Below are positions 1 through 11,978 of a stretch of DNA of 64,000 bases, piece by piece; within the stretch, counting starts at the first letter, position 1; every line of letters starts with the position of its first letter. This DNA comes from Kuschelorhynchus macadamiae (Eukaryota > Arthropoda > Insecta > Coleoptera > Curculionidae). The stretch lies in the NCBI GenBank assembly GCA_030620095.1, contig JAUTXW010004705.1, forward strand, positions 676,501 to 740,500, in the 5' to 3' direction. The position numbers and the translations under genes were made by a program. Under the pieces are notes generated by a model. The model did not search any database, was not told the DNA's origin, and saw only the letters and a program-made list of their open reading frames with translations.

Positions 1-900
1 GTTCTTTTCTATGTAATGTTGATTTTTGTGCAAAATTTGACGTAAATTGGATAACTACTTTTTTTTGTAATACTTTTCTTAACAATTCGCTAGGCTGCCA
101 TCTTGTTTCGGTATATTGAATTTTCACCAAAATATGACCTGGTCATAGGACCCTTAATTTTTGACTAAAATTTGAAGACAATTTGCCTGCTAACAGACGG
201 ACAGACAAACCCACAGGCGGACCGACGGGATTACTAAAACTTATTTTTTGGCATCTAGGGACGCTAAACCATGAAAATATGTAAAATCTGAAATGGTGAT
301 GTTTTTCACTATCACAAACAATTACTTGGCAGCCATTGTGTTCCGCCATCTTAAATTAGTACCACAATTTTACTAGTTTATCTCTAAACCACAATTAATT
401 ATGACACACAGTTTGCAATCAGTCCATTAAGTAGAAACCCACAGGCGGACCGACGGGATTACTAAAACTTATTTTTTGGCATCTAGGGGCGCTAAACCAT
501 GAAAATATGTAAAATCTGAAATGGTGATGTTTTTCACTATCACAAACAATTACTTGGCAGCCATTGTGTTCCGCCATCTTAAATTAGTACCACAATTTTA
601 CTAGTTTATCTCTAAACCACAATTAATTATGACACACAGTTTGCAATCAGTCCATTAAGTAGTTTTTTAGGTTGAATTTTTAAATACTACACTGAGCCGT
701 CTTTTTGTTTCACCATCTTGAATTCGTATCAAAATTTGACCAGTTATTTTGACAAAAATTTGAAATCAATCGGATAAGTAGTTTTTTAGTTATGCAGCAA
801 TAAGACCGACAGACAGAACGACGGAATTGAAAAATCTCAGGGACCACGCAAAGATCTCGGAGGGTAATTTTTTCACGATTACAACACTCCCCTTTTACGA
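1..900 (+). repeat. CCATCTTG modular repeat family, copy 1
   Basis: This stretch is built from variants of one module: a CCATCTTG or CCATTGTG core, then text like TTCGTACCAAAATTT, then AAATTTGAA...AAGTAGTTTTTTAG. It ends in a segment rich in GACAGAC/GACCGAC, then GGCATCTAGGGACGCTAAA, and closes with a short imperfect hairpin near 885-908 (CCCCTTTTAC...GGGAAGT). The same modules recur at 17.5-18.4, 26.5-29.3 and 59.2-60.9 kb in both orientations. No coding capacity is convincing. The class is unknown; it could be an old satellite-like transposon or a non-autonomous element with internal tandem structure. Confidence 0.7.
207..662. repeat. 228-bp tandem duplication
   Basis: Bases 207-434 are followed directly by a near-identical copy at 435-662, offset 228 bp. 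Both copies start with AAACCCACAGGCGG and end with AGTCCATTAAGTAG. I see one clear difference (AGGGACGCT against AGGGGCGCT), so the duplication is recent compared with other repeats here, or is an assembly artefact. Confidence 0.9.
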
Positions 901-1168
901 GGGAAGTAAAAAATCGTTGTAATTATTGAAGATGTTTTATTAGTTTCAAAACGTTGTAATACGATTAAACCAATATTGTAGCGAGATCCAGTGAATATTG
1001 CAGTTTCCATAACTGCCATAAAAATACAGGCCCGTTTTTTAGAGGATAAAAAGTTCCATTAGCAATGTAACATTTAAGATATTTTTTCAAATAGGCTCAG
1101 TAAAATGTGAAAACAGATTTTAATTTTTCATTAGAGTCGTGTATTATCTGGGGTTAGCATCCATTAAA

Positions 1169-1540
1169 AAAAACTAGTTTTTTTTAAATTGTCGACGTTT
1201 CGCAACTTTATTGTTGCAAATTCGGGTCACTAAAATACCAGAAAAGAAAAACGGAAGACAAGTTTACCCATTAATACAAAATGAATTGTAATATCTACAA
1301 TTAAGTTTGACTTTTGGTCTCAAATAAATGGTTGAAACTAGGAGAAACACAGTTATTAATTATATAGTTTCACACAAAAAATTAACCGGAAACCCGTACA
1401 ACAAAATGGACTATAAGATGTTAAAAATATTAACCCAATTGGGTATATGTTTTTCTATTCTGGTATTTTAGGATCCTGAGAAAGCAACAATAAAGTTGCG
1501 AAACGTCGACAATTTAAGAAAAAAACTTTTGTTTTTTTTA
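1169..1540. repeat. Inverted pair of Penelope-type terminal remnants
   Basis: Two arms of about 75 bp face each other: 1169-1245 and 1456-1540. Both contain the stem-loop GCAACAATAAAGTTGC next to GAAACGTCGAC. In the right arm the stem is preceded by CCTGAGAAAG, giving CTGAGA-stem-CGAAACGTC, the arrangement seen in terminal (pLTR) regions of Penelope-like elements, which are known to carry degenerate hammerhead ribozyme motifs. No RT or GIY-YIG coding remains between the arms, so this is at most a solo-type remnant. Confidence 0.5.
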
Positions 1541-2467
1541 TTGGATCCTAAACCACCAAATAATACACAATACACCACTCTAAAATAACAAAAAAAAGAA
1601 CCGTTAACGAAAACCATTTCGAAAATTTATTTTTCCGTGGTTTAAGAATATTTTCGAAAGTACTTTATAATTTGAGAATTTTCGAACGGTATATTAACGA
1701 GTTTTAAAGGTGCAGACAGGTTGTATTTCTTATCGTTTCCAAGATTCCAATGTTCGTACTTCTTACTGAACTGTTTGTGAATGTATTAATTTAATATTTA
1801 ATAATAATTTTGAAGTTTCAACATACTCTCTGAATTACTTAAGATATTGCGCATTTCTACCCTCTTCTTAATTTTGCAGAACACGCCCCCCTGGTAAAAT
1901 AGATACGGGTATCTGGTACTATAGTATTAATTTTAATTATTATTAATTTATACCAAACTTTTCATTGCATTTCCCTGTCTACTGTTTGATTATCGTCTAA
2001 AAGATTGTATAGTCGTTATTTTCTTATCTTTCGACGATCTCTCTAGGAATTACGGTGGCTATAAAAGCATTTCGATTGCCATTACAAGCTGCTTTCTCTA
2101 TCTGCAGAAATTTACTAATATGATATTTGCCGTCAGCTTAGGCATTTTTCCGCATAGAGTGTATCTCGATAAATAGATTAGCGTACAAATTCTCACGAGA
2201 TTCCATAATATCTTGAAGCAGGATCGAGAACGGCATCTGCCTATTACCCATGGCAATTTGTATCTTACGTATTTATATTTTTTAAATTTTTAAAAATAAA
2301 AATATAAAAATATTCTTATTTTAATTATTTTGTTATTATTCGCTTTTTATAGTAGTAGTTAGTATTTCACACACGCTTAGGGGTTAAAAAAATAAGTTAT
2401 TTAAACTCGGATTGTATGCATAGAGATAGATCTTAATAGGCAGAATGGTCACACATTATAAGTCCAT
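1541..2467. other. No gene recognised
   Basis: AT-rich sequence without a convincing reading frame. Around 2040-2260 the base composition is more even and I see no similarity to other parts of the window; it could be single-copy DNA, but nothing identifies it. Confidence 0.6.
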
Positions 2468-2700
2468 CAAATGGGCCTCTTCTTCCTGATTATAAATACA
2501 CCAGGTTTGATACCTTTATCTTTAAAGATACTTGAGAAAGGACCTCGCACATTCTCATGAAAAATGGCTTCATTTCATTTTCTCAATCTCCTGATCAAAA
2601 ACTTTCATGGCCACAACTAAATCTTGCGGCCAGTTTTTGATATACAGGGTGACGAAGCTGAAATATTGCATTTTCCATGTTTTACGCAATTTTTTATTTT
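2468..2700 (-). repeat. Dispersed repeat, copy 1
   Basis: This segment is a diverged inverted match of 6045-6435: CCATCAAATGGGCCTCTTCT, a run close to TATAAATACACCAGGTTTGAT, TTTATCTTTAAAGATACTT and the end CAGGGTGACG near 2646 all have counterparts there on the other strand. A related pair of half-copies lies at 57.8-58.1 kb. Non-coding. Confidence 0.6.
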
Positions 2701-2747
2701 TTCTTTTATTTTTAAATACGTAATGTTTATTCAAATAGGTCAACCCG

Positions 2748-2777
2748 TTAGTATAATTTTGATTAAAATTATACTAA
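2748..2777. repeat. Perfect 13-bp hairpin
   Basis: TTAGTATAATTTT at 2748-2760 and AAAATTATACTAA at 2765-2777 are exact reverse complements with a 4-base loop (GATT). It lies just upstream of the truncated LINE relic. No known function. Confidence 0.8.
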
Positions 2778-2854
2778 GCTTATATTAAATTATATCAAAA
2801 GCTAATGTAAGTAAAAGTAAAAATAAGCAAAAAATAAAAATAAAAGAATTCCTA

Positions 2855-4115
2855 CCATTCTATTGCAACGATGCTGTGAGTCATTGTCTCAGCCTATATG
2901 TATAATTTTTCAGAGATCCATTAATCTGGGTTTCTTTCCTGAATTTTGGAAGTTTTCTACCCTTCTGCCCATTTTCAAATCTGGTCATAAAAGTGATGTG
3001 AAGAACTACAGAGGTATTTCTTTACTTTCACATATACCAAAGCTCTTTGAGGCAATTATCGCCGATCATATATTTGAGTCTTTAAAACCCTATATTACGA
3101 GTATGCAACATGGTTTTTATCATGGTCGTTCAACAACTACCAATCTTGCAATATTTCAAAACTACTTAGTGACATCGGTTGAGGCTGGCAAGCAGATCGA
3201 TGTTATTTACGCTGACATATCTAAGGCTTTTGACTGTGTTTGCCATCAGCTTCTGTTATGGAAATTACAGCAAATTGCTTTTTGTGGAAAATATCTTGAG
3301 TGGATCAAATCGTATTTATTTAATCGTCGCCAGCAAGTCAACATATGCGGTTCAGTCTCCAGGGAGATTCTTGTGACATCGGGTGTCCCGCAGGGTTCGC
3401 ATGTGGGTCCAGTTCTCTTTCTGCTCTTTATAAATGATATAATATCCTGTTTCGAATTTTCCGAATGTCTTTTATATGTCTGATATAGAAACGCTCGTCA
3501 AATGGTGCAGAACTAATTATCTCTCTCTTAACATCTCGAAATTTAAAGTGCTCCGTTTTCACAAATGCATTAATACCATACCCTCCACCTACGTCATAGA
3601 TAATGTAAACCTTGAAGTTGTTAGTTCTTTCACGGACCTAGGTGTTATTTTTGATGAAAAATCTTACTTTTAATCTACATATTGATAACATTGTACTTAA
3701 GGGTTTTAGACTTCTGGGTTTTATAAAGCGACATACGAAACACGTAACTGATACCAAAGCAATTGGGTGTCTCTATAACTCATTGGTTCGTAGCGTTTTA
3801 GAATATTGTTGTACAATATGGAGTCCATCATACCAGTGTCACATCGACAGAATTGAAAAGGTGCAAAATAGGTTTTCAAAATCTCTCTTACATGGATTGA
3901 CTGTGAAGTGCTGCTTGGATCAGTCCCGTTTTAGTGCCTATTAGAAGAACAAGACAATCACAGCTGTTTGTTGAAAGGTACCACCGTACAAATTATAGGT
4001 TTAGCGCATTTGTTGACCGACTGGTTCACAATTACAATCGTCACTTCTCAGAATATGATATTTTCAGACTAAGCACTTTGCAGCTGAAAAGGCAGTTAAC
4101 CGGATTGGTTTTGTA
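2855..4115 (+). pseudogene. Jockey-like non-LTR retrotransposon RT relic
   Basis: A 5'-truncated reverse transcriptase in several frames. Frame 1 (2863-3483) shows IFKSGHKSDVKNYRGISLLS, HGFYHGRSTTTNL, YADISKAFDCV and SGVPQGSHVGPVLFLLFIND. It runs out at CLLYV: the catalytic F/YADD box and about 20 following residues are deleted, and the sequence resumes at 3476 with SDIETLVKWCRTNYLSLN. A further frameshift near 3650 leads to 3642-3944 (VLEYCCTIWSPSYQCHIDRI, typical of the RT thumb and C-terminus) and another to 3934-4116. No endonuclease domain or ORF1 is present. The family would copy its RNA at a nicked chromosomal site; this copy cannot, having lost the active site. The Jockey placement is from motif wording only. 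Confidence 0.8.
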
Positions 4116-4297
4116 ATTTTTTTTGGCCCATACTGATGTTAGTTTTTGTTTATGTAGTAGTTTTATCATTATTCGTGTATTATTTTATTTCAATTGAAAA
4201 TCTTTCTCATTGCTAATTTTTGTTTGCTGATCTGACATATTTTTTCTTAGAGTTACTGACTTCATTATTTATTTATTTGACGTTATTTGCGATAAGG

Positions 4298-4975
4298 CCC
4301 ACTTGTATAGGTTCAAGTAAAACTTGAGTATAACTGAATGTTAATTTAAAGTTTAACCCCAAGCGCTTAAACTGAAGGTTGGAAAATATACGGTTGTATA
4401 CGTGGTAGTTACTGAAGCTAGAAACAAAAAAGCAGAAGTATTTGGGCTGGTTTTTAATTTTTACTTTTTAAGAGGATGAGAGAGGCCGAGACACAATTTA
4501 GGCTTAAACATTGGCCGAGGCAGAAAGATATTTTGAAATTTGTGTTGTTAGTAGAATGGAATGACAACCTAAAACGCTCTAAAAATTATTAATAAGGGCT
4601 TTAAATACGCGAGGATTGTTTGTTATTTATCATCTGACAAAACATCCTGGAAAAATATCTAATATTTCCATTTTTCTGCAGACCTAAATACAGTTATCAT
4701 AAACAAAAACAAATATAAGTGTAAATATCATATTTTTTTTATATATACGATAAATACCTATTTTACAATACTATTTGTCAAATGTCAATGTATTATATTA
4801 TGACTTTAGGCATGTGCCTGCACCCTGCACGCCTAAACCCTACCTTATTCGTCAGTTGGCAGTTAACCTGTAGTTGGGCGTGGTCCGGTAGTTAACATTA
4901 CATAAACAATGAGTTTTTTGGCATAAACCTAGGTTTAACTGCAAACTTAAGTTTAAACCAAACCTATACAAGTGG
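4298..4975. mobile_element. MITE-like element with inverted ends
   Basis: The left end CCACTTGTATAGGTT is repeated in reverse complement at the right end (AACCTATACAAGTGG at 4961-4975), and similarity continues inward (AAGT..AACTT..GTTTAAACTG-like text). The 678-bp interior has no coding frame. I could not define a clean target-site duplication, so the superfamily is open. Confidence 0.55.
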
Positions 4976-6044
4976 CAATAAAACAGACAGTCAGATTGTG
5001 CAGGATTTGTGATATGTTTATCAAAATTAAATGTAAATTAAAAAATTTTATCGGACATTTTTGTAAATAGCTATTGCATTATCTGAAAATCTAGATCTAA
5101 TCTGTTTATAGCTAGGATATTTAAATAGCCATGGAAATTGGCACATTTTAATTATTACCGAATTCTTATTGTCAATAGATACAGCTTTAATACCATAATT
5201 GTGTCACTTGAATGGGTCTCCACTTATTGTTTGAACTAGGCAAGATTAAAAATTAAAATTTGCAAACTTTAATACCAGACCAACGCTCCTTTGTAATGCA
5301 TGTGTGTTTCGGCTGGCCGCCATCTTAAAAAAATGGAAAAAGGAGTCGAGTAGCACATCTTTTGAGAGACCTTTGCAATCCTAATATGGATATATTTCAA
5401 AAATCATGTTTCAAAACCTAAAAAATATGGAGAATAAATATTCTTAAAAACTTGAGGTATTTTATTCCTCACATGATCCTTAATTAATATTTTCTTGTGA
5501 GCATGGGTGCTAAATATTATACTTTTATTTACAGGGTGCTTTTTCTTGATAAAACCCACCGAAAATATACATTTATATTTTTTAGGGTCTGTCACATTAA
5601 CGAAGAATTACCGCCATTTCGAACTGTAATTATAATGACTTCATACTTTTGGAGATAAATTATTGTTAAAAAGACTTGTTGTTTCAATTTTAGTGAATAT
5701 TTATATAATGCGTTACAAAACTGGTGTATTAAAATTCATGGCTAGTGTCGTGTCAGCTATGTCCAAAAACTTTCGTTACATTTATTTAATTTTCATTTAA
5801 TTTCGATAAACATGTCAATAATTAACCAAAATCTGACTGTTTGTTTGAGTGTAATGAAGCTTTTAATAAAAATTGGAATTTTTATTATGTTGTAGGTGCA
5901 GCCGAATATGAAAACAATCTCAGAATTCTTAAAGACAGCTAAACCCTTTAACCCCTTTAACCTTTCATTCTACTAAAACACACGTTACCTTAGTCAAAAA
6001 TATTCTAAGCAGCTATCGCAGTTAAATGCGTATTAATGAATTAA
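4976..6044. other. No gene recognised
   Basis: AT-rich, no convincing reading frame. A lone CGCCATCTT core occurs near 5320 (GGCCGCCATCTTAAAAAAAT), possibly a scrap of the CCATCTTG family. The rest shows nothing I can name. Confidence 0.5.
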
Positions 6045-6435
6045 AATAAAAAATAATAGAAATTTTTATAAAATATGGAAAATACAAAATTTCAACTTTG
6101 ACCCCCTGTATATAAAAAACTAGAGACAGGATTAAGTTGTAGCTATGACAGCTTTTGATCAGGAGGTCGAAAACTATATTTTATTAAATTTTTAAAGAAA
6201 TTGACTGAAAGCCATTTTCCGTAAGAAATGTGCGTGGTCCGTTGACAAAAACTCTGCCATACGAGGCAATTTGTTAGAGAGAAACTGAAAATGTCCCTAC
6301 GTTCCATGGGAATACATTACTTCTTATGGCCTGATTTTTCTCAAATTTATCGAGTGTCTATAAAGATAAAGGGATCAAATCTGGTTTATTTACAATAAGC
6401 AAGAAGAGGTCAATTTGATCAACGTATAATATGCA
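6045..6435 (+). repeat. Dispersed repeat, copy 2
   Basis: Diverged inverted partner of 2468-2700, sharing AAATATGGAAAATAC, CCCCCTGTATATAAAAAAC, TTTGATCAGGAGGT, AAAGATAAAGGGATCAAA and CAAGAAGAGGTCAA on the opposite strand. Non-coding. Confidence 0.6.
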
Positions 6436-6656
6436 GGGTGTTATACATAAAAAAATACAGCAGGATATACTGCTATCAGCAAACATTTTTAATGTCACTC
6501 TAATAGGTATGGCGTTGTGCATATGTGAAACCAGACTATATACTGTGCATGTTAGTGTGCTTTTTCTTCAATGTAAAACAATGAAAAAACAATTAGATCA
6601 GACGTAGAGCATAATTTTTCTGTTGAAATCGAATATTACGATGAAAAAATAGTGTA

Positions 6657-7104
6657 CAGGGTGTCCCATTTTCGTAGGTTTTACGGGGTTTCCAGCTTAT
6701 GAGTAGAGATAGAGAGATGCGGTTTTCGCGACACCGTGCTACTTTTCGATGAAACTAAAGAGGCCGCAAACAGATTTGCCCTAACCATTTTAGTTTCCAT
6801 GCTACAGGGTGATTTTGAAAATTTGCCATTTTCGGACACCCCCTGTAACTCAGCTATCGTAAAATATATTTAAAATGTTTCAACTGGTTTTTATAGATTT
6901 TTTCACGTAGAATTCAGTGACGTACTCAGATTTTTGCTGAGAGTCATAGTTTTTGACATATTGGCATAACCTACTATTTTTTAAATGGGACACCTTATAT
7001 ATTATTTTTTCATCTTATTCTTCGTGTCGAGAGCTTTTCAAAAACATACCATAAGTCATATTTATTTTCATAAATAACATGAAAAAATGCATTTTTCTTT
7101 AAAC
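6657..7104 (+). repeat. Left TIR of the mariner
   Basis: Matches 8500-8946 in reverse complement with only scattered differences. It contains an internal second CAGGGTGATTTTG and a CCCCCTGTAA motif, so the TIR itself may be built from shorter end-like pieces. It stops at AAATGCATTTTTCTTTAAACG. Confidence 0.85.
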
Positions 7105-7257
7105 GGATTTATGGCATAGCAGATCAATCGAAATAAGAGAAGGTGGCTGTGGAGCCATGGAAAAAGTTAACAAATATTTATTAACGAAATAACAAAGTAA
7201 CAGCATCAGAAAAAATTAGGAAGTAGGTAAAAGGTAATAATTATAATTTCATTAAAA

Positions 7258-8360
7258 CTACAAATATTGTTCAAATTGTAGACCATTATGTGTCCTACAA
7301 GTGTGACAAACTTTAAAAATTCTTTTTAATGCATTTTCTATTGTAAATGACTGTCTTTGTAACTCTGCAAAAGCGTTTTCGGTGGCCATTCTTAGTTGTT
7401 CTAAGTTTTCGTATCGCCTTACATAAACCTTGTTTTCTAAATAACCCCACAAAAAGAAATCTAAAACTGAGAGGTCAGGGGATCGTGGTGGCCATCGAAC
7501 AGGTCCGTGTGTTCCTATCCATCTTCCAGGAAAATGGTCGTTAAGCCAGTTTTGACTTATTCTGGCATTGTGGGCTGGAGCTCCGTCTTGCTGGAAATAA
7601 ATCCTATTTAGTTGAGCCAAGGGAACATCATCCAAAATTCCTAATGCGTCTTCTAGGATTCGCACGTAACCAATCGAATTCAGATTTCCTTCATATATTT
7701 GGTAAACTATTTTTCGGTTGGAAATAAAACAGGAGACATTGAATCCAAATCTGCCCTGACGCTCCCTAGGAAAAATAACATGGTTGTTTTCTTGACTCCA
7801 AAATCGCGTGTTGTGTCTATTTAAAATCCCTGAACTAGTAAAATGTGCCTCGTCTGACCAAATAATCTTTTTTTCAAAATCGATATCTTCTGCCTTCATA
7901 TTTATAAACCAATTGCATCCAATCTGCGCTTTGCATCACCAGGATGCAGATGATGCACAAGTTTGTATTTATAGGGTTTGAATTTGTGCTTTTTCAAAAT
8001 TTTCTGCACTTTGGTTTTCGGTACACCCGCCTCTTCGTCTATTTTCCTGCAAGATGTTTCAGGAGCTGTCTGAACGAGGGCTAAAACGTTGACCTCAGAT
8101 TCTTCGTTGTCTTTATTGTAAATCGAGGCTTGTTAAAAGATCCATATTGGCAAAGATTATTTTTAATATTTTGAAAAATTCTTCCTTTTCAGGCTGATTT
8201 TTTAAATATTTTCTGGTTGTCTTCTCTCGGGATATCTAAGATAAAATAAAGCGAACCAATAAAGTCAAAATGCAGGAAGATAAAAAAGAACTAACCTGTT
8301 CAGATAAAGCTCTGCCGCCTGATCTGCATCTTCATTAGACAATATAAAACACGCGTTCAT
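7258..8360 (-). pseudogene. DD41D mariner-family transposase, frameshifted
   Basis: The main open part (7258-7899, 213 residues) has the catalytic triad: D16 in IIWSDEAHF, D105 in YFQQDGAPAHN and D147 in PDLSVLDFFLWG, with exactly 41 residues between the last two (DD41D group). Upstream, 7925-8110 encodes the helix-turn-helix end (VLALVQTAPETSCRKIDEEA, VPKTKVQKILKKHKFKPY, LHPGDAKRRLD) in another frame; losing one base near 7920 explains the break, because CNWFINMKAED reads on if it is restored in mind. A plausible first exon (MNACFILSNEDADQAAELYL, start at 8360) ends at a GTTAGT donor, with an acceptor TATCTTAG, giving a 60-bp intron at 8236-8295; further frame breaks follow. The enzyme would cut and paste the element at TA. 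This copy should be dead. Confidence 0.8.
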
Positions 8361-8499
8361 ATCATATTTCTCAAAATATTCAAATTTTTGATTCTGAGCA
8401 ATATTAAAAACAATAATTATAATAGACGTCAAGAAAAATTTAAGTGCAATAATGCCAAAAATGACAGCAGTAATGGCTGCCTGATCATATTTTTGTTGG

Positions 8500-8946
8500 C
8501 GTTTAAAGAAAAATGCATTTTTTCATGTTATTTATGAAAATAAATATGACTTATGGTATGTTTTTGAAAAGCTCTCGACACGAAGAATAAGATGAAAAAA
8601 TAATATATAGGGTGTCCCATTTAAAAAATAGTAGGTTATGCCAATATGTCAAAAACTATGACTCTCAGCAAAAATCTAGTATGCCACTGAATTCTACGTG
8701 AAAAAATCTATAAATACCAGTTGAAACATTTTAAATATATTTTACGATAACTGAGTTACAGGGGGTGTCCGAAAATGACAAATTTTCAAAATTACCCTGT
8801 AGCACGGAAACTAAAATGGTTAGGCAAATCTGTTTGCGGCCTCTTTAGTTTCATCGAAAAGTAGCACGGTGTCGCGAAAACCGCATCTCTCTATCTCTAC
8901 TCATAAGCTGGAAACCCCGTAAAACCTACGAAAATGGGACACCCTG
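8500..8946 (-). repeat. Right TIR of the mariner
   Basis: Reverse-complement partner of 6657-7104, ending CATTTTCGTAGG-type text and CACCCTG next to TA. A change such as TACTCAGA against TACTAGA within the arms shows a little divergence. Confidence 0.85.
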
Positions 8947-8948
8947 TA

Positions 8949-9378
8949 CAGGATATACCACTAAAAAAACAACTAGGTATTTTTTTCTCAGATTTGTGAT
9001 GCTCTTGTATATTCTGTTAAAGTATCCTCGCTACAAGTTTTACTTTTATATATCTAAGAATAAATGCGGTAAGTAGGACACAAAATACAAGGATATTTGC
9101 TATACACAAGTAATGCAAAATAAATACAATTAATTTTAAATATTTATAAACTTTTAATAGTACTTGAGTGAGAAGCAAAGCAGGGAAATTTTTCAACTGT
9201 AAATTTTTTTTGTTTTTTAATAAATTATACTAGTAGTACGTGTATGTTGCTAATAAGTTTAATAAGACTCTATATTCCCACCATGTAGAAAGCTTTTTTC
9301 GTTCATGGGTTTAGACTGTGCTAATTCAGTAGTACTTTTCGAACTATAAATACTTAAAGAGAAGAGCGTACTTAAATT

Positions 9379-9380
<2 letters not shown>
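8949..9380. other. No gene recognised
   Basis: AT-rich flank between the mariner and the first (TA)n tract; I see no coding or repeat structure beyond a stray TACAGGATATACC just after the mariner end. Confidence 0.5.

Positions 9381-9442
<62 letters not shown>
9381..9442. repeat. (TA)n microsatellite
   Basis: About 62 bp of uninterrupted AT dinucleotides. The reading frames of repeated Ile-Tyr running through it are artefacts of the repeat. Confidence 0.95.
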
Positions 9443-9446
<4 letters not shown>

Positions 9447-11731
9447 AAATATTTGAGATCGCTAACACAACAAGTACATTTGGCACTGGAATGAACCAAC
9501 TGGCTTTCAGTCGTTAATAGGTGAAAAGCGAAAAGCAAAGAGTGATTTAGTAACGTCTCCATGGAGCAGTGGAGGTAAAAGCACAAGAGGTCTTGATGGT
9601 ATATTTTCGGTGATTGTCTTGTCGAATACAACTTAATGACAATTTGACAATATAGGTATGTAATATTACAGATTATCACAAAAAAAATACTGTACTTGTT
9701 CCTTTCTGGTTGCGGGAGATGAAAATTCTAATCTGATTTGGCTAAACAATATAAGGAACTAAATGAGTCCGGTCCGTTTATTACAAATACTTTTAAAATT
9801 TTACTTCTAGCGACTTATGTTTGTAAAATGCCGTAAAATTGATATGAGCCAAGACTAAAAAATTTATAGCAACATAAAGCAAGAGCGTTTATCGATTTCG
9901 TTAAGTATATTATGTATATTTCCACCTATGAAAGGCTTCGTAAGACTATAAATTATAGTATTTAAGTTATTACAGCCCACTTTTCTTACAACATAAGAAA
10001 CAAAATCCACACACATTTTGGTCCTTCGAGCCGAAAGTCTATAAGAAGAAAGTTCTTTCCATTGCTGTACATTTGGCATAAAAAGCTTTTAGTGAGAAGA
10101 AATTGCATAGAGCCTATTATTTAAAGAAAACTTGGGTTGATTCTTTTGAAACTTTGTTAATTTCTCAAACTTTTTTTTGTTGAATGTTGAGTGGTTGAAT
10201 GAATGAATGAACTAAACTTAATGCCGCGAATCTGCTAGGGAGATCCCGGCAATGCCTATGAACAGAATACAGACTAACTTCTTATTTAGATCAATTTATA
10301 CACTAATATTCCCTAAATCAAAATAATATAATTTTATCTTGTCAAGGAGAAATGAAAAGTAAGGAACAGTGAATTTTCTCTTATTGTATACTTTGTAATC
10401 TCTCTGTAATGTAAATCCTTCATGGTAAAAATAAACCGTTGGCTCTACTCATCCTTCATTAATTCCTCTCAATTTTTTAAGTCTTTTTATTAATTAAATA
10501 TAACGAAGGCAAGCAAAACTGAAAGATGTAGCCGTCGGTCCTTGCAACCAGCGCCGGATTAAAATTAATTAATTTTAAAAATACGACACCTCGTTATGAA
10601 AAATCGTGACTATTATTTTACCGATGTGAAAAGAGGTAATCTTCCGAGTAAAAATGTGATCGTATACCAACATTTTATCTTCAATAGTTGCGCTTTTGAG
10701 TATGTCTTATTGCAGGCCAATTAATCGCAAATATGGCTTTTTGTGGAAAACAATGGAAAAACTAATTATATGTTATTAGTTTATTCAAAACACAAAAATG
10801 TTTAACGTAATTTTAACTTCTTGCTCATGACATGTGGATCACGAGCATTTTTAGTGTAAGTAAAATTTAAAGTGTAACATTTAGAAAACCAATAATTTAG
10901 TTCACAAACTCAAATATGAGTTAGGGTTCATTGGGTTCGGAATGATGTCTAGAAAAATGTGCAAAAGTTTGAAACCCGCACATATGCAGTTTCAAAAGTT
11001 ATTAAGAATTTAAGATTTAAAGAAAATGTTTAGTTTTTCACTAATAACTCGAAAACTACTAACATTTAAGAATTTTTAAAAATAGATTCTTAAGAGGAAG
11101 AAAGTCTCAGTTCCCGGAACTTTGTCTCTGTTATGAACAATTTTAATTTAATGTTGAAAATTAAGCCCAGGCAAACGTAACAAGTAAAAAAAATTACTGT
11201 TAAATGTTAATTTAGAAACTTTAAAAATATGGAATAATATCTAGACCCTTGAAGGAACAATATCCAGCTGAATAATTATTTTTCACTGATTTTTCATAAA
11301 ATGAGCTTTTTGTTTAAGTTTTCGTTTATATTTTAAGTTAGTTAGTTCACATTTTTTGCCTCAATAAGTGATAGTGTATAGTTTATAGAATCATTTTAGT
11401 TTTTGACAATGTATATTTCTTATTTTCTCTAAATATACATATGCACTTAGTACCAAGATTCTGGCAAAATTGGATATGTGCTGGACCCAGTAGCTTCTTA
11501 TTTATTTTATTGGGACGTCCAAATAGACCAATTAAATAAATAAAATGAAAGTTAGCTTAAAAAGAATTTCGAATAAAAATTGTAGACAATATAATTTCAC
11601 GTAAAATGGTTGGTCTAAGAAAAAAATTAGTTCGACTTACCGTTATCAGATACCTCAAACTAATTTCTATAAAAAATTCAGAAAAGTTGACCAAATTTCG
11701 ACTTAAAAGCTGCAAAATTGGTCATTGAAGA
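9443..11731. other. No gene recognised
   Basis: About 2.3 kb of AT-rich DNA with no convincing coding relic. A 71-codon minus-strand frame at 9864-10079 (starting MPNVQQWKELSSYRL) has mixed composition but matches nothing I recognise. Small points: an ATGAATGA run near 10199 and several A/T homopolymers. Confidence 0.5.
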
Positions 11732-11978
11732 CATAGGCGCCGCCAGAATGAAATACTGGGGGGGGGGGTAAAAACAATACTGATGACTAAAAAAAATAAA
11801 TAAAAAAGTCATATTATCAACAGATGAAATTCTGATGGGGGCAGAATTATACTGATAACTAAAAAAAAAGGTCATTTTTAATATAAATTGTAACAGATAT
11901 ATCTTAGTAATGACTTTCCGGGGGAGAGGAGCAGTGGCATTCCCGGGTAGAAGCTGCACCTCCCTAGTGGCGCCTATG
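11732..11978. mobile_element. Short MITE-like element with GGCGCC ends
   Basis: CATAGGCGCCGCCAG at 11732 is mirrored by CTAGTGGCGCCTATG ending at 11978, giving a 247-bp unit. Inside are two related pieces containing ACTGATRACTAAAAAAAA followed by GTCAT. A run of 10 or more G lies near 11758. No clear target duplication; class unknown. Confidence 0.5.

Larger units (their letters stand above)
6657..8946 (-). mobile_element. Complete mariner-type transposon with ~440-bp TIRs
   Basis: A 2290-bp element between TA dinucleotides (6655-6656 and 8947-8948). Its ends, CAGGGTGTCCCATTTTCGTA and the reverse complement, continue as inverted repeats for about 440 bp each (6657-7104 and 8500-8946), nearly identical throughout. 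Between them lies one transposase gene on the minus strand, broken by a frameshift. TA target sites are the rule for the IS630/Tc1-mariner superfamily. The very long TIRs are unusual for mariners, which mostly have TIRs of tens of bases. The close match of the TIRs suggests a fairly recent insertion. Confidence 0.85.
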
